Source: Hyphomicrobiales bacterium (lineage in GTDB: Bacteria > Pseudomonadota > Alphaproteobacteria > Rhizobiales > Devosiaceae). From it: a stretch of DNA of 45,453 bases. The notes beneath the pieces were generated by a model. That model was not told the DNA's origin. It saw only the letters and a list, made by a program, of their open reading frames with translations, and searched no databases. Position 1 is the first letter of the stretch. Each line of letters opens with the position of its first letter. The stretch covers positions 1-45,453 of the forward strand of contig JAMONZ010000035.1 of assembly GCA_027066315.1 (NCBI GenBank). Direction: 5' to 3'. The translations under genes were made by a program, and so were the position numbers. Shown one piece after another: positions 8,615 through 16,792 of this stretch.

Positions 8615-8643
8615 TATAGCCAAGCCTGTATATAGCCAAGCCT
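8615..8643. repeat. 13-bp tandem direct repeat in the dsrH-dsrC spacer
   Basis: TATAGCCAAGCCT occurs at 8615-8627 and again at 8631-8643 (period 16). The core AGCCAAGC appears a third time at about 8665-8672, inside the 3' end of dsrH. This looks like a local duplication derived from the dsrH end rather than a mobile repeat. Confidence 0.7.
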
Positions 8644-8660
8644 ATTTTAGACTAAGACCC

Positions 8661-8969
8661 TTAAAGCCAAGCATGGCTCAAGTCATTTTTAGCTGCTAGA
8701 TCAACAAACCCAGCATAATCCGTTGTGTTTATTCCTTTTATCAAGCGATCTTCATCAATTCCTCTTGCTTGCATATCAGGTGCAAGAGCAATAATGCTAA
8801 CAGCTTTAGTTTTTGCAGTCACTAAATCAGCCATTGAGCTACCAGCCATTGCACCATAAACACCGTCTTCAATTAACAAAATTGTATCACCATCGCTTAC
8901 ATGCTCTAAACAGCTTTTTAGCGTTGAAGTTTCAAAGGGTGATTTATTCACTGTATGTAAAGTTGACAT
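8661..8969 (-). CDS. dsrH: DsrH, sulfur-transfer subunit
   Basis: A 102-residue DsrH/TusB-family protein with the hallmark DTILLIEDGVYGA segment. C20 (TLKSCLEHV) occupies the position known to be reactive in Allochromatium DsrH. The protein forms the DsrE2F2H2 hexamer that passes persulfide sulfur towards DsrC. Order dsrE-F-H-C, with gaps of only 10-12 bp between E, F and H, is standard for sulfur oxidizers and is not seen in sulfate reducers, so it supports the oxidative direction. Confidence 0.95.
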   Translation of the reverse strand: MSTLHTVNKSPFETSTLKSCLEHVSDGDTILLIEDGVYGAMAGSSMADLVTAKTKAVSIIALAPDMQARGIDEDRLIKGINTTDYAGFVDLAAKNDLSHAWL

Positions 8970-8981
8970 ATTCTTTTTCCC

Positions 8982-9392
8982 CTAAAAACTCAAAACAACG
9001 TCTTGATTAGCCATTAATTTAGCCATTTCTGTGCGGTCAATAATACGAATCGATGGCTTTTCAGCATAATCATCATCTTCATCTTCCCACACAAGCTCTT
9101 GTAGATCGTCTGCGCTTAGACCACGTTCTGCAAGCGATTCTTTTTCTACATAAAGTTTTGTCACTTCATAATCACCAAGTGCACGATATGTTGGTGAGAA
9201 ATTTTTCACCCCAATTTCTTTTGTATCCTGCCCTTTGGTAAGCTGAAAAACTCCATCATCAAGGAAAGCCAAACTAACATCTTGGTCAAATGCTGCGCCA
9301 ATTAGCACAACTTCTAAACTCTCAAGCGCATAAATTGTGCCATATGGAGCTTTACGATTTACGTAGAGAAATTTTTTCACTGTTTCACTCAT
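8982..9392 (-). CDS. dsrF: DsrF, sulfur-transfer subunit
   Basis: A 136-residue DsrF/TusC-family protein starting MSETVKKFLYVNRKAPYG. The start at 9392 is preferred over an in-frame upstream one at 9413 because GGGAG lies about seven bases before it and homologues start at this point. The protein contains no cysteine at all, consistent with a structural rather than sulfur-carrying role in the DsrEFH hexamer. An acidic patch, VWEDEDDDYAEKP, precedes the C-terminal strand. Confidence 0.94.
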   Translation of the reverse strand: MSETVKKFLYVNRKAPYGTIYALESLEVVLIGAAFDQDVSLAFLDDGVFQLTKGQDTKEIGVKNFSPTYRALGDYEVTKLYVEKESLAERGLSADDLQELVWEDEDDDYAEKPSIRIIDRTEMAKLMANQDVVLSF

Positions 9393-9402
9393 TTTTATCT
9401 CC

Positions 9403-9795
9403 CTAATCGCCAAATGTCATTAGGCGATCACTTAAGATGCCCATTTCAATTAACTGGCCAAGGCCAGAAATTCTAAAACCATCTGCAATATTATTTGCAT
9501 CTTTGCCTTGTCGTTTAGCTTCGTTTTCGTCTAACAAACCACGACGCTGAGCTGCAGCAATACAAATTACAAGATCAACACCATGATCTTTAGCTAAAGC
9601 AGACCATTCTTGTTGTAAATTTCGCTCATCTTGCGGCGGAATAGAAAGCCTAGTGCCAACATTAACCCCATCATGATAGAAAAATACTCGATCAATTTCA
9701 TGCCCTGCTTTTATTGCAGCTTTTGTAAATCTAAGCGCACTATCTGCCGCTTGATGGGTATATGGCCCTTCAGAAATAAGAATTCCAAATTTCAT
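9403..9795 (-). CDS. dsrE: DsrE, persulfide-carrying sulfurtransferase subunit
   Basis: A 130-residue DsrE/TusD-family protein. C78, in VDLVICIAAAQRRG, matches the essential Cys78 of Allochromatium DsrE, which carries the persulfide delivered by upstream sulfurtransferases and handed on to DsrC. Length and the N-terminal MKFGILISEGPYTHQAADSA pattern are typical. The gene begins 15 bp after dsrB and precedes dsrF by 10 bp. Confidence 0.95.
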   Translation of the reverse strand: MKFGILISEGPYTHQAADSALRFTKAAIKAGHEIDRVFFYHDGVNVGTRLSIPPQDERNLQQEWSALAKDHGVDLVICIAAAQRRGLLDENEAKRQGKDANNIADGFRISGLGQLIEMGILSDRLMTFGD

Positions 9796-9810
9796 AAAAA
9801 AATCCCTGTG

Positions 9811-10893
9811 TTAGAAGTGAATATGAGAAGAAGAGTTCATATTTTTGCGTGCGCCAGTCCATGTATCAATATGGTGTTTGGTGAATGCTAGACCAGTCAT
9901 ATCAAAAAAGCGACTCCAACCAATACGCTCAATCCACTCGCCCATACGCTCCCAATCTTTTGCGTCTGCTTTATATGCTTCAATAATTTTGCGCACAACA
10001 TCAGCAACTTCAGGCCAGCGAGGGGCATTATTTGGCAGGTTAGCAATTGCTAGCTTATGAAATGTTGGTTTTGAGCGAGCATTTGAGTGTTTTCCGCCAA
10101 CCCAAATAGCAATTTTGGTTGATTCTTGTGAATTGATTTGCATTGGTGGGCAAGGAGGATAACAAGCACCACAACAAATACATTTTTTCTCATCAATCTC
10201 AAGCGATGCTTTTCCATTTACCATTGCAGGTCGAATGGCCGCAACTGGGCAACGAGCCACAACAGCAGGTCGCTCGCAAACGTTTGCTACTTGATCGTGA
10301 TTAATTTTTGGTGGTTTGGTATATTGCACATTAATTGCAATATCACCCTGCCCGCCACAATTTATCTGACAGCAAGATGTAGTAATTCTTACCCTATTAG
10401 GCATACGCTCTTGAATAAATTCTTTATGTAAATAATCCATCAGGCTTTTAACAACGCCAGAAGCATCTGTGCCAGGAATATCACAATGCAGCCAACCTTG
10501 AGTATGCGAAATCATCGAAACAGAAGCACCAGTACCACCAACAGGGAAGCCAGCATTGCCCAGAGCTTCAATTAACGGGTCAACCTTTGCTTTATCTGCA
10601 ACCATATATTCGATATTTGAGCGTGTTGTAAAACGCACATGACCATCGGCATATTCATCGCCAATATCGCATAAAGTGCGAATGGTGAATACGTCCATCT
10701 GACGTTGTGTGCCAGCACGAACGGTAAAAATCTCATCACCCGTTTTACTCACATGGCGTAATACGCCTGCTCTTGGGCGTTCGTGCCAATCCCATTGCCC
10801 ATGATTTTTCCTCATCACTGGGTGCATATATTGCATGTGATCTGGCACACCTACTTCGTCGGCTGTGCGTGGTTTTTCTTGAACTTCATTCAT
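9811..10893 (-). CDS. dsrB: Reverse dissimilatory sulfite reductase, beta subunit
   Basis: A 360-residue DsrB. A siroheme/[4Fe-4S] motif region includes TTSCCQINCGGQGD (C174, C175, C179), and the inserted ferredoxin domain has CERP...CPVAAIRP and CICCGACYPPCPP (238-250). The C-terminus continues to SSHIHF. With DsrA it forms the alpha2beta2 enzyme that oxidizes DsrC-bound sulfur to sulfite in the cytoplasm. It lies 51 bp after dsrA; that spacer contains a short inverted repeat, ACTCAAA (10909-10915) with TTTGAGT (10933-10939). A GGGAG ribosome site precedes the ATG. Confidence 0.97.
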   Translation of the reverse strand: MNEVQEKPRTADEVGVPDHMQYMHPVMRKNHGQWDWHERPRAGVLRHVSKTGDEIFTVRAGTQRQMDVFTIRTLCDIGDEYADGHVRFTTRSNIEYMVADKAKVDPLIEALGNAGFPVGGTGASVSMISHTQGWLHCDIPGTDASGVVKSLMDYLHKEFIQERMPNRVRITTSCCQINCGGQGDIAINVQYTKPPKINHDQVANVCERPAVVARCPVAAIRPAMVNGKASLEIDEKKCICCGACYPPCPPMQINSQESTKIAIWVGGKHSNARSKPTFHKLAIANLPNNAPRWPEVADVVRKIIEAYKADAKDWERMGEWIERIGWSRFFDMTGLAFTKHHIDTWTGARKNMNSSSHIHF

Positions 10894-10944
10894 AAATTCA
10901 TCTCCCTAACTCAAATCAAATATTAAAATATCTTTGAGTAATCC

Positions 10945-12237
10945 TTATTCAGTATTAAGTGTTAGGCCTTCTTTTTGCGCTTTGCGCTCAAACCATTTGG
11001 CTGCCTCTTCATCAAAATCATCAGTTCTAACATAAGAAGATGTCCTTGGATGATTGACCATATTCGGATCTGCTAGAACGCCAACAGCATCAAGAAACGC
11101 TGGTAAACCAATGCGATCAATCGTTTCACCAATCCGCTCATGCTCAAGCGCATTATCGGCAAAAAATTCAATGCATGTTTCAGCAAACTCTTCTAGCTTT
11201 TCATAATCTTCATCGGTATCTAACTTGATGAACGGTAAAACCATTATACCCATCATATCACCAACTTTTAGCGAGCGTTTGCCGCCAATCATGACAGACG
11301 CACCACGATCATCTCCGGGTGAGAGAGCTTTTGTCATCACATTGATACAATGCATACAACGCACACAGCTCTTATTATCAACATCAAGCGTATCATCATC
11401 ATTAAGCGAAAGCGCACGAGTTGGACACATAGAAATCACTGTATCAATGGTGTATTTACGTCCCTTTTTAGCGATATGGGCTTTTACTTCTTCTTGATTG
11501 ACCTTCATATCGTCACGCCAAGTGCCAATAACGGCAAAATCAGCACGCTGAATTGAATTCACGCAATCATTACCGCAACCAGAAAATTTAAATTTAAACT
11601 TATACGGCAATGCTGGACGGTGCATCTCGTCTATGAATTTGTTGATTATACCACGATGAACACGCCCCTCATCATAACAGGACTGCTCGCAACGTGCTTT
11701 TCCAACGCAAGACATAGCGGTGCGAAGCGCAGGACCTGCTCCACCAAGATCAAAGCCAAGTTTGTTTAATTCATCAAACGCAATTTGGGTGTTTTCTGTT
11801 GTACAACCTTGGAACATAATATCTCCAGATTGACCATGAAAAGCAATAAGGCCAGAGCCATGTTCTTCCCATATATCGCAAAATTTGCGTAAAATATCTG
11901 TGGTATAATGAAATCCCGGAGGGGGCATAATACGTAAAGTATGAAATTCTTTTGACTGTGGGAATTCTTCAGCAACTTCAGAAAAACGAGGAATAACACC
12001 GCCGCCATATCCAAAAACGGAAAGTGTGCCGCCTTTCCAAAAACCTTTGCGCTCATCGTAAGAACGCTCCAACTGACCCAAAAGATCATTCACCATTGGC
12101 GCATATTGCTCACCCTCGGCATCACGAAGTTTTTTAAGACCAGTTACAAAACTCGGCCATGGGCCGCTCTCTAATTCATCAAGATGAGGTGTTGCGTGCG
12201 AACCTGCATCACCATTAGTTTTATTTCCATCTACCAT
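10945..12237 (-). CDS. dsrA: Reverse dissimilatory sulfite reductase, alpha subunit
   Basis: A 430-residue DsrA with the siroheme-[4Fe-4S] ligand pattern C-x5-C (C177, C183) and C-x3-C (C221, C225), and a ferredoxin insert with CPTRAL (C271) and CVRCMHC (C291, C294, C297). The substrate-channel arginines and lysines (KFKFKFSGCGNDC region) are conserved. It is the first gene of the dsr operon; GGGAGG lies about eight bases before the ATG. Oxidative assignment rests on the accompanying dsrEFH and dsrL genes, not on phylogeny, which would need a tree with reductive and oxidative DsrAB. Confidence 0.97.
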   Translation of the reverse strand: MVDGNKTNGDAGSHATPHLDELESGPWPSFVTGLKKLRDAEGEQYAPMVNDLLGQLERSYDERKGFWKGGTLSVFGYGGGVIPRFSEVAEEFPQSKEFHTLRIMPPPGFHYTTDILRKFCDIWEEHGSGLIAFHGQSGDIMFQGCTTENTQIAFDELNKLGFDLGGAGPALRTAMSCVGKARCEQSCYDEGRVHRGIINKFIDEMHRPALPYKFKFKFSGCGNDCVNSIQRADFAVIGTWRDDMKVNQEEVKAHIAKKGRKYTIDTVISMCPTRALSLNDDDTLDVDNKSCVRCMHCINVMTKALSPGDDRGASVMIGGKRSLKVGDMMGIMVLPFIKLDTDEDYEKLEEFAETCIEFFADNALEHERIGETIDRIGLPAFLDAVGVLADPNMVNHPRTSSYVRTDDFDEEAAKWFERKAQKEGLTLNTE

Positions 12238-12320
12238 TACAATCCCTCCCGAACTGAAAGTATGATTCGTATAAAGCCAGATTTTGCTTTAAAATGAATC
12301 TAAAATAACATATTCCCTAT

Positions 12321-12348
12321 TTTATATATATATACTATTCGATTGCAA
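12321..12348 (-). promoter_or_regulatory. Candidate promoter of the dsr operon
   Basis: On the minus strand TTGCAA (12348-12343) is separated by 16 bp from TATAAA (12326-12321), a reasonable sigma-70-like pair, about 85 bp before the dsrA ATG. The 170-bp dsrA/dioxygenase intergenic region is very AT-rich, with alternating TA around 12324-12334. TTGCAA is self-complementary, so it may also matter for the divergent gene. No regulator site is recognised. Confidence 0.35.
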
Positions 12349-12407
12349 AGAAAAATTTACTTAATTTTACTTGCTAATGTATATTGCTTAGAAAAGCAGG
12401 ACTTTTT

Positions 12408-13310
12408 ATGACAAAAAATATATCAAATTCCCCTTGGGGTATTAATTCAGACGCAAACTATTTTGCTTGGCGTGAAAAAAAACTAGCTCAAGCACGAGAG
12501 TTGCAGAGTGCAAAAATGGTAGAGATAGCTGATTTGGCCAAGCCAAGCCAACAAGAAAAAGCTGAACTTCTTAGAAGAGTTGAGCATACCAACATTGCAT
12601 TTTACCAAACAAATGCTTCGACTGATTCAGATACTGTTAGGCTTGAGTTAAGAGGCTTTGCTGATAGTCTTGGACTTAGAATAGCTGAAAAACATCGCTC
12701 GGCAGGGAAAAATGGGATTGTTGCTATTACTCCCTCTAAAGCAAAAGGACAAGTTGGCTATATCCCCTATTCTAAAAAACCGCTTAATTGGCATACTGAT
12801 GGATATTATAATGCACCAGATGAGCAAATTCACTCTATGGTGTTACATTGTTTTTCACCTGCTAGCTCTGGCGGACAGAGCCAAATAATTGATAATGAAA
12901 TTGCCTATATTCGGCTTCGTGATGAAAATCCTGCCTATATAGAGGCTCTTATGCATGAGGAGGCGATGAGTATTCCTCAAAATATTGATGAGAGTGGAAA
13001 TATTCGCCCGATAAGCATTGGTCCAGTTTTTAGCATTGATGCAAATAATAATAGTTTAATCATGCGATATACGGCAAGAACTCGCTCTATTGAGTGGAGG
13101 AAAGACAAAACTACTCAAGAAGCGGTGGAGTTTTTGCAAAACTTGTTAGAAAATGGTGATGAATTTATACAAACCACAACTTTAAAAGCTGGCCAAGGAA
13201 TATTATGCAATAATTCTTTGCACAATCGAAAAGCCTTTGATAGCGAGGTAAATAAACAACGTCTATTATTTCGAGTTAGGTTTTTTAATCGCATTAAGGA
13301 AAGTAAATAA
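12408..13310 (+). CDS. TauD/TfdA-family Fe(II)/2-oxoglutarate-dependent dioxygenase
   Basis: A 300-residue protein. The facial triad is visible as H129-x-D131 (NWHTDGYY) and distal H272 (NNSLHNRKAF), with a candidate 2-oxoglutarate-binding arginine around 285-289 (QRLLFRVRF). The ATG at 12408 is chosen over a TTG 24 bases earlier because AGGA lies six to eight bases before it. Family members oxidize taurine, other sulfonates, betaines or aromatic ethers; the substrate here is unknown. The gene is divergent from dsrA and overlaps the next small gene by one base (TAATG), so it heads a unit that runs into cysG. No sulfonate ABC transporter is adjacent, which weakens a simple taurine-use explanation. 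Confidence 0.85.
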   Translation: MTKNISNSPWGINSDANYFAWREKKLAQARELQSAKMVEIADLAKPSQQEKAELLRRVEHTNIAFYQTNASTDSDTVRLELRGFADSLGLRIAEKHRSAGKNGIVAITPSKAKGQVGYIPYSKKPLNWHTDGYYNAPDEQIHSMVLHCFSPASSGGQSQIIDNEIAYIRLRDENPAYIEALMHEEAMSIPQNIDESGNIRPISIGPVFSIDANNNSLIMRYTARTRSIEWRKDKTTQEAVEFLQNLLENGDEFIQTTTLKAGQGILCNNSLHNRKAFDSEVNKQRLLFRVRFFNRIKESK

Positions 13311-13501
13311 TGGCAAAACTTAGTGATTTAATCATTCAATATCCAGATGTAGATAATTTTGCAGCCCTTGAAGACTTAGTGGCTCATGCCGGATCATCTG
13401 GGCAGATGTTTTTGGAATTTGATGTTAAGCCTGATTATCGTGATACTCCAAAAAAGTGGGAATGGCGACTTGAGGCAGCTTTTACCCGTGGAATAGAATG
13501 A
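13310..13501 (+). CDS. Small protein of unknown function, 63 aa
   Basis: Starts by one-base overlap with the dioxygenase stop (TAATG), which indicates translational coupling and supports that it is real. The sequence is soluble and rather acidic in the middle (YPDVDNFAALEDLV), with a Trp-containing C-terminal part (KKWEWRLEAAFTRG). It has no cysteine, signal or membrane segment. I do not recognise a family. The position between a dioxygenase and a second small protein, upstream of cysG, suggests a role connected with siroheme or sulfur metabolism, but that is inference only. Confidence 0.65.
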   Translation: MAKLSDLIIQYPDVDNFAALEDLVAHAGSSGQMFLEFDVKPDYRDTPKKWEWRLEAAFTRGIE

Positions 13502-13517
13502 TGAGAGGGTTTTAATT

Positions 13518-13718
13518 ATGAGTGAAGAAATTACCCAAAGGGGTGAATTTGATTTGCCGTTTGGCCGCACCATTTCTACCAAAGCAGTTTGCCACGAAGA
13601 TGGGTTAGAATTTTTACGCCTTACAATTCGTGAGGGTCGCAGATTTACGATTATTGATCTTGATAAAAAAGCTGCAAATGAGCTAAGTGCCGAATTCAAT
13701 AGCTGGGCAAGCAAATAA
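13518..13718 (+). CDS. Small protein of unknown function, 66 aa
   Basis: A 66-residue protein with the look of a compact beta-rich domain: GEFDLPFGRTI, then EDGLEFLRLTIREGRRFTIIDLDK, then a helix ending in SWASK. The pattern resembles a short alphaproteobacterial domain-of-unknown-function family that I recall only vaguely, so no name is given. It has one cysteine (in AVCHEDG). It lies 16 bp after the 63-aa gene, with GAGGG upstream, and 31 bp before cysG, so it is probably in the same transcript. Confidence 0.7.
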   Translation: MSEEITQRGEFDLPFGRTISTKAVCHEDGLEFLRLTIREGRRFTIIDLDKKAANELSAEFNSWASK

Positions 13719-13749
13719 AAACTTCTTAGAAAAATTATAGTGAGATAAT

Positions 13750-15189
13750 ATGGATTTTTTACCCATTTTTTTAAATATTAAAAACAATAAAATTCTTGTT
13801 GATGGTGGCACTATGGTTGCGGCTCGCCGAGTGCAAAGGGCATTACAAGCTGGTGCAAATGTAAGTGTTTTTGACCCTGAATTAAGCGATGAATTCTTAC
13901 CTTTATTAGATGATGATCGCCTTACCCATGTTGCACGAGTTCCGGTTGCAAGTGATTATATTGGAGTTAAGATTGCTTTTGGGGCGTCTGAAAATGATGG
14001 ACGTGATGCAGCTTTGTTTAAAAATGCTAAAGCTGCGGGTGCGTTAGTCAATGTTGCCGATGTTGCAAAATATTGTGACTTTATTGCCCCCTCTGTTGTT
14101 GACCGAGATCCACTTATCATCGCTATTACATCAAGCGGAAAAACGCCTGTTATTGCGAGAATATTACGAGCAAGAATTGAAACTCTTATTCCGCCAAGCT
14201 ATGGTCATTTAGCTAGTTTTTTAGGTGGTTTTAGAGATAAAATTGCTAAAAAAATAAACAACCTCTCTTCTCGACGACATTTTTGGGAAAATATCATTGA
14301 AGGTGAAGTTAGTGACAGGTTTTTATCTGGTGATGAAAATGGCGCACATAGCCTTTTGAATGAAAAACTAGACCTTGTAAAAAATGGAAACACCTTAGAG
14401 AAAATTGGTGAAGTTTATCTTGTTGGTGCTGGGCCGGGTGACCCTGATTTATTGACTTTTAGGGCTTTGCGCTTGATGCAACGATGTGATGTTGTGCTTT
14501 ATGACAGGTTAGTAAGCGATGATATTTTGAACCTTGTGCGCCGAGATGCAGAGCGGATAAATGTTGGCAAATTACCGAAAAACCACACAATGCAACAAGA
14601 GGATATTAGCCAGTTAATGATTGACCTTGCAAAACAAGGTAAGCGAGTTTTGCGGCTTAAGGGTGGTGATCCATTTATGTTTGGGCGTGGTGGTGAAGAA
14701 ATTCAAATGCTTAGTGCTAATAATATCAGTTTTCAAATTGTTCCTGCAATTACCGCCGCTATGGGTGCTTCTGCCTATGGGGGAATTCCGCTAACTCATC
14801 GAGATCATGCCCAATCTTGTGTGTTTATAACAGCGCATGGCAAAGATGGTGCGCTTGAATTAGATTGGAAAGCCCTGCTGCGCCCATCGCAAACTGTAGT
14901 TGTTTATATGGGGCTATCTAACCTTAAAAAACTGACTGATGAATTTGTTGAGCATGGTGCTGACCCAAAACTACCTGCTGCAATAATTGAAAATGCTACT
15001 CGGCCAGAGCAAAGAGTTATTACTGGTAATCTTAGCGATCTAAATAAAAAAGCAAAGGCCGCTAATATCAAAAGCCCTTCTATCATTATCATTGGTGATG
15101 TGGTTAAATTACATTCACAATTAAAATGGAATGTTGAGAAAAAAGGCGATAGCCATAAGATGAGTCTTCAGGCTCAAAAACTACTTTAA
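13750..15189 (+). CDS. cysG: CysG, trifunctional siroheme synthase
   Basis: A 479-residue fusion. Residues about 1-150 form the precorrin-2 dehydrogenase/sirohydrochlorin ferrochelatase domain, with a dinucleotide loop at LVDGGTMVAARR, D104 at the catalytic aspartate position (NVAD), and FIAPSVVDRDPLIIAITSSGK. Residues about 220-460 form the uroporphyrinogen-III C-methyltransferase, with VYLVGAGPGDPDLLT and KGGDPFMFGRGGEE (about 304-317). It makes siroheme from uroporphyrinogen III in three steps. DsrAB needs siroheme, so linkage to the dsr operon is functionally sensible. The glycine loop differs slightly from the usual GGGxVA form. Confidence 0.95.
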   Translation: MDFLPIFLNIKNNKILVDGGTMVAARRVQRALQAGANVSVFDPELSDEFLPLLDDDRLTHVARVPVASDYIGVKIAFGASENDGRDAALFKNAKAAGALVNVADVAKYCDFIAPSVVDRDPLIIAITSSGKTPVIARILRARIETLIPPSYGHLASFLGGFRDKIAKKINNLSSRRHFWENIIEGEVSDRFLSGDENGAHSLLNEKLDLVKNGNTLEKIGEVYLVGAGPGDPDLLTFRALRLMQRCDVVLYDRLVSDDILNLVRRDAERINVGKLPKNHTMQQEDISQLMIDLAKQGKRVLRLKGGDPFMFGRGGEEIQMLSANNISFQIVPAITAAMGASAYGGIPLTHRDHAQSCVFITAHGKDGALELDWKALLRPSQTVVVYMGLSNLKKLTDEFVEHGADPKLPAAIIENATRPEQRVITGNLSDLNKKAKAANIKSPSIIIIGDVVKLHSQLKWNVEKKGDSHKMSLQAQKLL

Positions 15190-15201
15190 ACGAGAAATAA
15201 T

Positions 15202-15789
15202 TTGTCTGAATTACGGGTTGATTTTTTAAGCGGGGCTGTAGCCCATCGTTTTAAATATGGCGGTGGGCGTGGGCAGGCTTTACCCAAAGCAATTGGTATG
15301 AAAACCAATAAAAACCCAAGAGTGGTGGACGCAACTGCTGGGCTTGGACGTGATGCTTTTTTATTAGCTTCATTGGGTGCAAAAATTACATTAATAGAAC
15401 GCTCAAAGCAGATGTTTGAACTTTTGAGTGATGGCCTTGGGCGAGCAAGTGAGGCTGGCGGAGAAATTGGGGAAATAATTTCACGCATGACTTTATTGCA
15501 TGGTGATGCAAAGGAGCTTTTACCTAAGCTAAGCCCTGAGATTATTCTGGTTGATCCGATGCACCCAGAGCGAAAAGATTCTGCTTTAGTAAAGATTGAG
15601 TTGCGCCAGATACGGGAAATCGTTGGAATAGATGATGATGCAAGCGAATTAATGCAGATTGCGCTAAAAACCGCATGCAAACGAGTTGTGCTTAAATGGC
15701 CACAAAAGGCCAGCCCGATGAGTGGAATTAAAGCCCCCTCACATCAAATATTAGGAAAATCAACTCGCTATGATGTTTTTATAACCTAA
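15202..15789 (+). CDS. rsmJ: RsmJ-like SAM-dependent rRNA (guanine-N2) methyltransferase
   Basis: A 195-residue class I methyltransferase. Family features are LSGAVAHRFKYGGGRGQALPKAIG, the SAM loop VVDATAGLGRDAFLLASLGA, IERSKQMFELL, and the catalytic-type VDPMHPERKDSALVKIELR. These match RsmJ, which modifies G1516 of 16S rRNA in E. coli. The protein is shorter than the roughly 250-residue E. coli enzyme because the N-terminal part is missing. The start is a TTG at 15202, 12 bp after cysG; no ATG fits. The gene is convergent with the ABC importer, only 4 bp apart. Confidence 0.8.
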   Translation: MSELRVDFLSGAVAHRFKYGGGRGQALPKAIGMKTNKNPRVVDATAGLGRDAFLLASLGAKITLIERSKQMFELLSDGLGRASEAGGEIGEIISRMTLLHGDAKELLPKLSPEIILVDPMHPERKDSALVKIELRQIREIVGIDDDASELMQIALKTACKRVVLKWPQKASPMSGIKAPSHQILGKSTRYDVFIT

Positions 15790-15793
15790 AAGA

Positions 15794-16792
15794 TTAAGAA
15801 CGCCCCTCTTCTACAGCATGACATGTTACTTCGTTTCCATCAATATTAAACGAGGCAGGTATTTCTCTTTTACATCGCTCATTTGCTAGCGGACAACGAG
15901 GGTGAAATGTGCAACCAGTTGGGGGATTAATAGGGTTTGGGATTTCTCCCTCGATTGGCTTTCTCTCTTTACCGCTCATTTCAAGGTCAGGTATCGCATC
16001 AAGCAACATGCGGGTATATGGGTGGCGAGGATTTTTGAAGAGTGATTTTGTGTCAGCAACTTCAACCAAACGCCCAAGATACATCACCCCAATACGGTTT
16101 GCCATGTGACGAACTACAGAAAGATCATGCGAGATGAAAAGGAAAGTTAGGCCAAATTTGTCTTGTAAGTCACGCATAAGATTTAATATTTGTGCCTGAA
16201 CCGACACATCAAGTGCTGAAGTTGGCTCATCGCACACGATGAATTTTGGATTAGATGCCAAAGCCCTCGCAATGCAAATTCTTTGGCGTTGCCCACCAGA
16301 AAATTCATGCGGGAATTTTCGTCCATCTGACGGGGCAAGCCCAACTAGGCTAAGTAATTCGCCAGTTCTTTTAATTATCGCCTCATTTTCGCTCTCAAGG
16401 TTAAAAGCAATTATTGGCTCAGAAACAATTTTTTCCACCCTCCAGCGAGGGTTTAATGAGGCAAAAGGGTCTTGAAATATCATTTGTATTTCAGAACGCA
16501 TTTGACGTAGCTCTTTGACTTTATTTTTGTCACTTAAATCAAGATTATCAATCTCAATCCTACCCTTTGTTGGCTCTAAAAGCCCAACCACCATCTTAGC
16601 AACGGTAGATTTACCCGAGCCGCTCTCGCCAACAAGTGCGAATGTTTCACCCTGTTTAATTTCAATTGATAAATTATCAACCGCACGCAAAAATTGGCGT
16701 TTTTCATGCTCAATTATACGATTAAGCAAAGGCTTTGAAACATCAAACAAGCGATCAAGATTTTCTACTTTTACTAATATTGTATCACTCAT
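15794..16792 (-). CDS. Peptide/nickel-type ABC importer ATPase (DppF/OppF-like)
   Basis: A 332-residue ATPase with Walker A GESGSGKST, Q-loop FQDPFASLNP, signature FSGGQRQRICIARAL, Walker B FIVCDEPTSALD and the H-loop in FISHDLSVVRHM. The C-terminal extension GCTFHPRCPLANERCKRE is characteristic of oligopeptide/dipeptide importer ATPases and has three to four cysteines that can hold an iron-sulfur cluster in some members. It is the last gene of the five-gene importer; its start overlaps the stop of the other ATPase gene (ATGA at 16789-16792). Confidence 0.92.
   Translation of the reverse strand: MSDTILVKVENLDRLFDVSKPLLNRIIEHEKRQFLRAVDNLSIEIKQGETFALVGESGSGKSTVAKMVVGLLEPTKGRIEIDNLDLSDKNKVKELRQMRSEIQMIFQDPFASLNPRWRVEKIVSEPIIAFNLESENEAIIKRTGELLSLVGLAPSDGRKFPHEFSGGQRQRICIARALASNPKFIVCDEPTSALDVSVQAQILNLMRDLQDKFGLTFLFISHDLSVVRHMANRIGVMYLGRLVEVADTKSLFKNPRHPYTRMLLDAIPDLEMSGKERKPIEGEIPNPINPPTGCTFHPRCPLANERCKREIPASFNIDGNEVTCHAVEEGRS

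Noticed and set aside
15186-15680. A 164-codon frame antisense to the RsmJ-like gene.
   Set aside because: The plus-strand frame has clear methyltransferase motifs; the antisense protein is low-complexity in Ser/Ala/Lys and resembles nothing.
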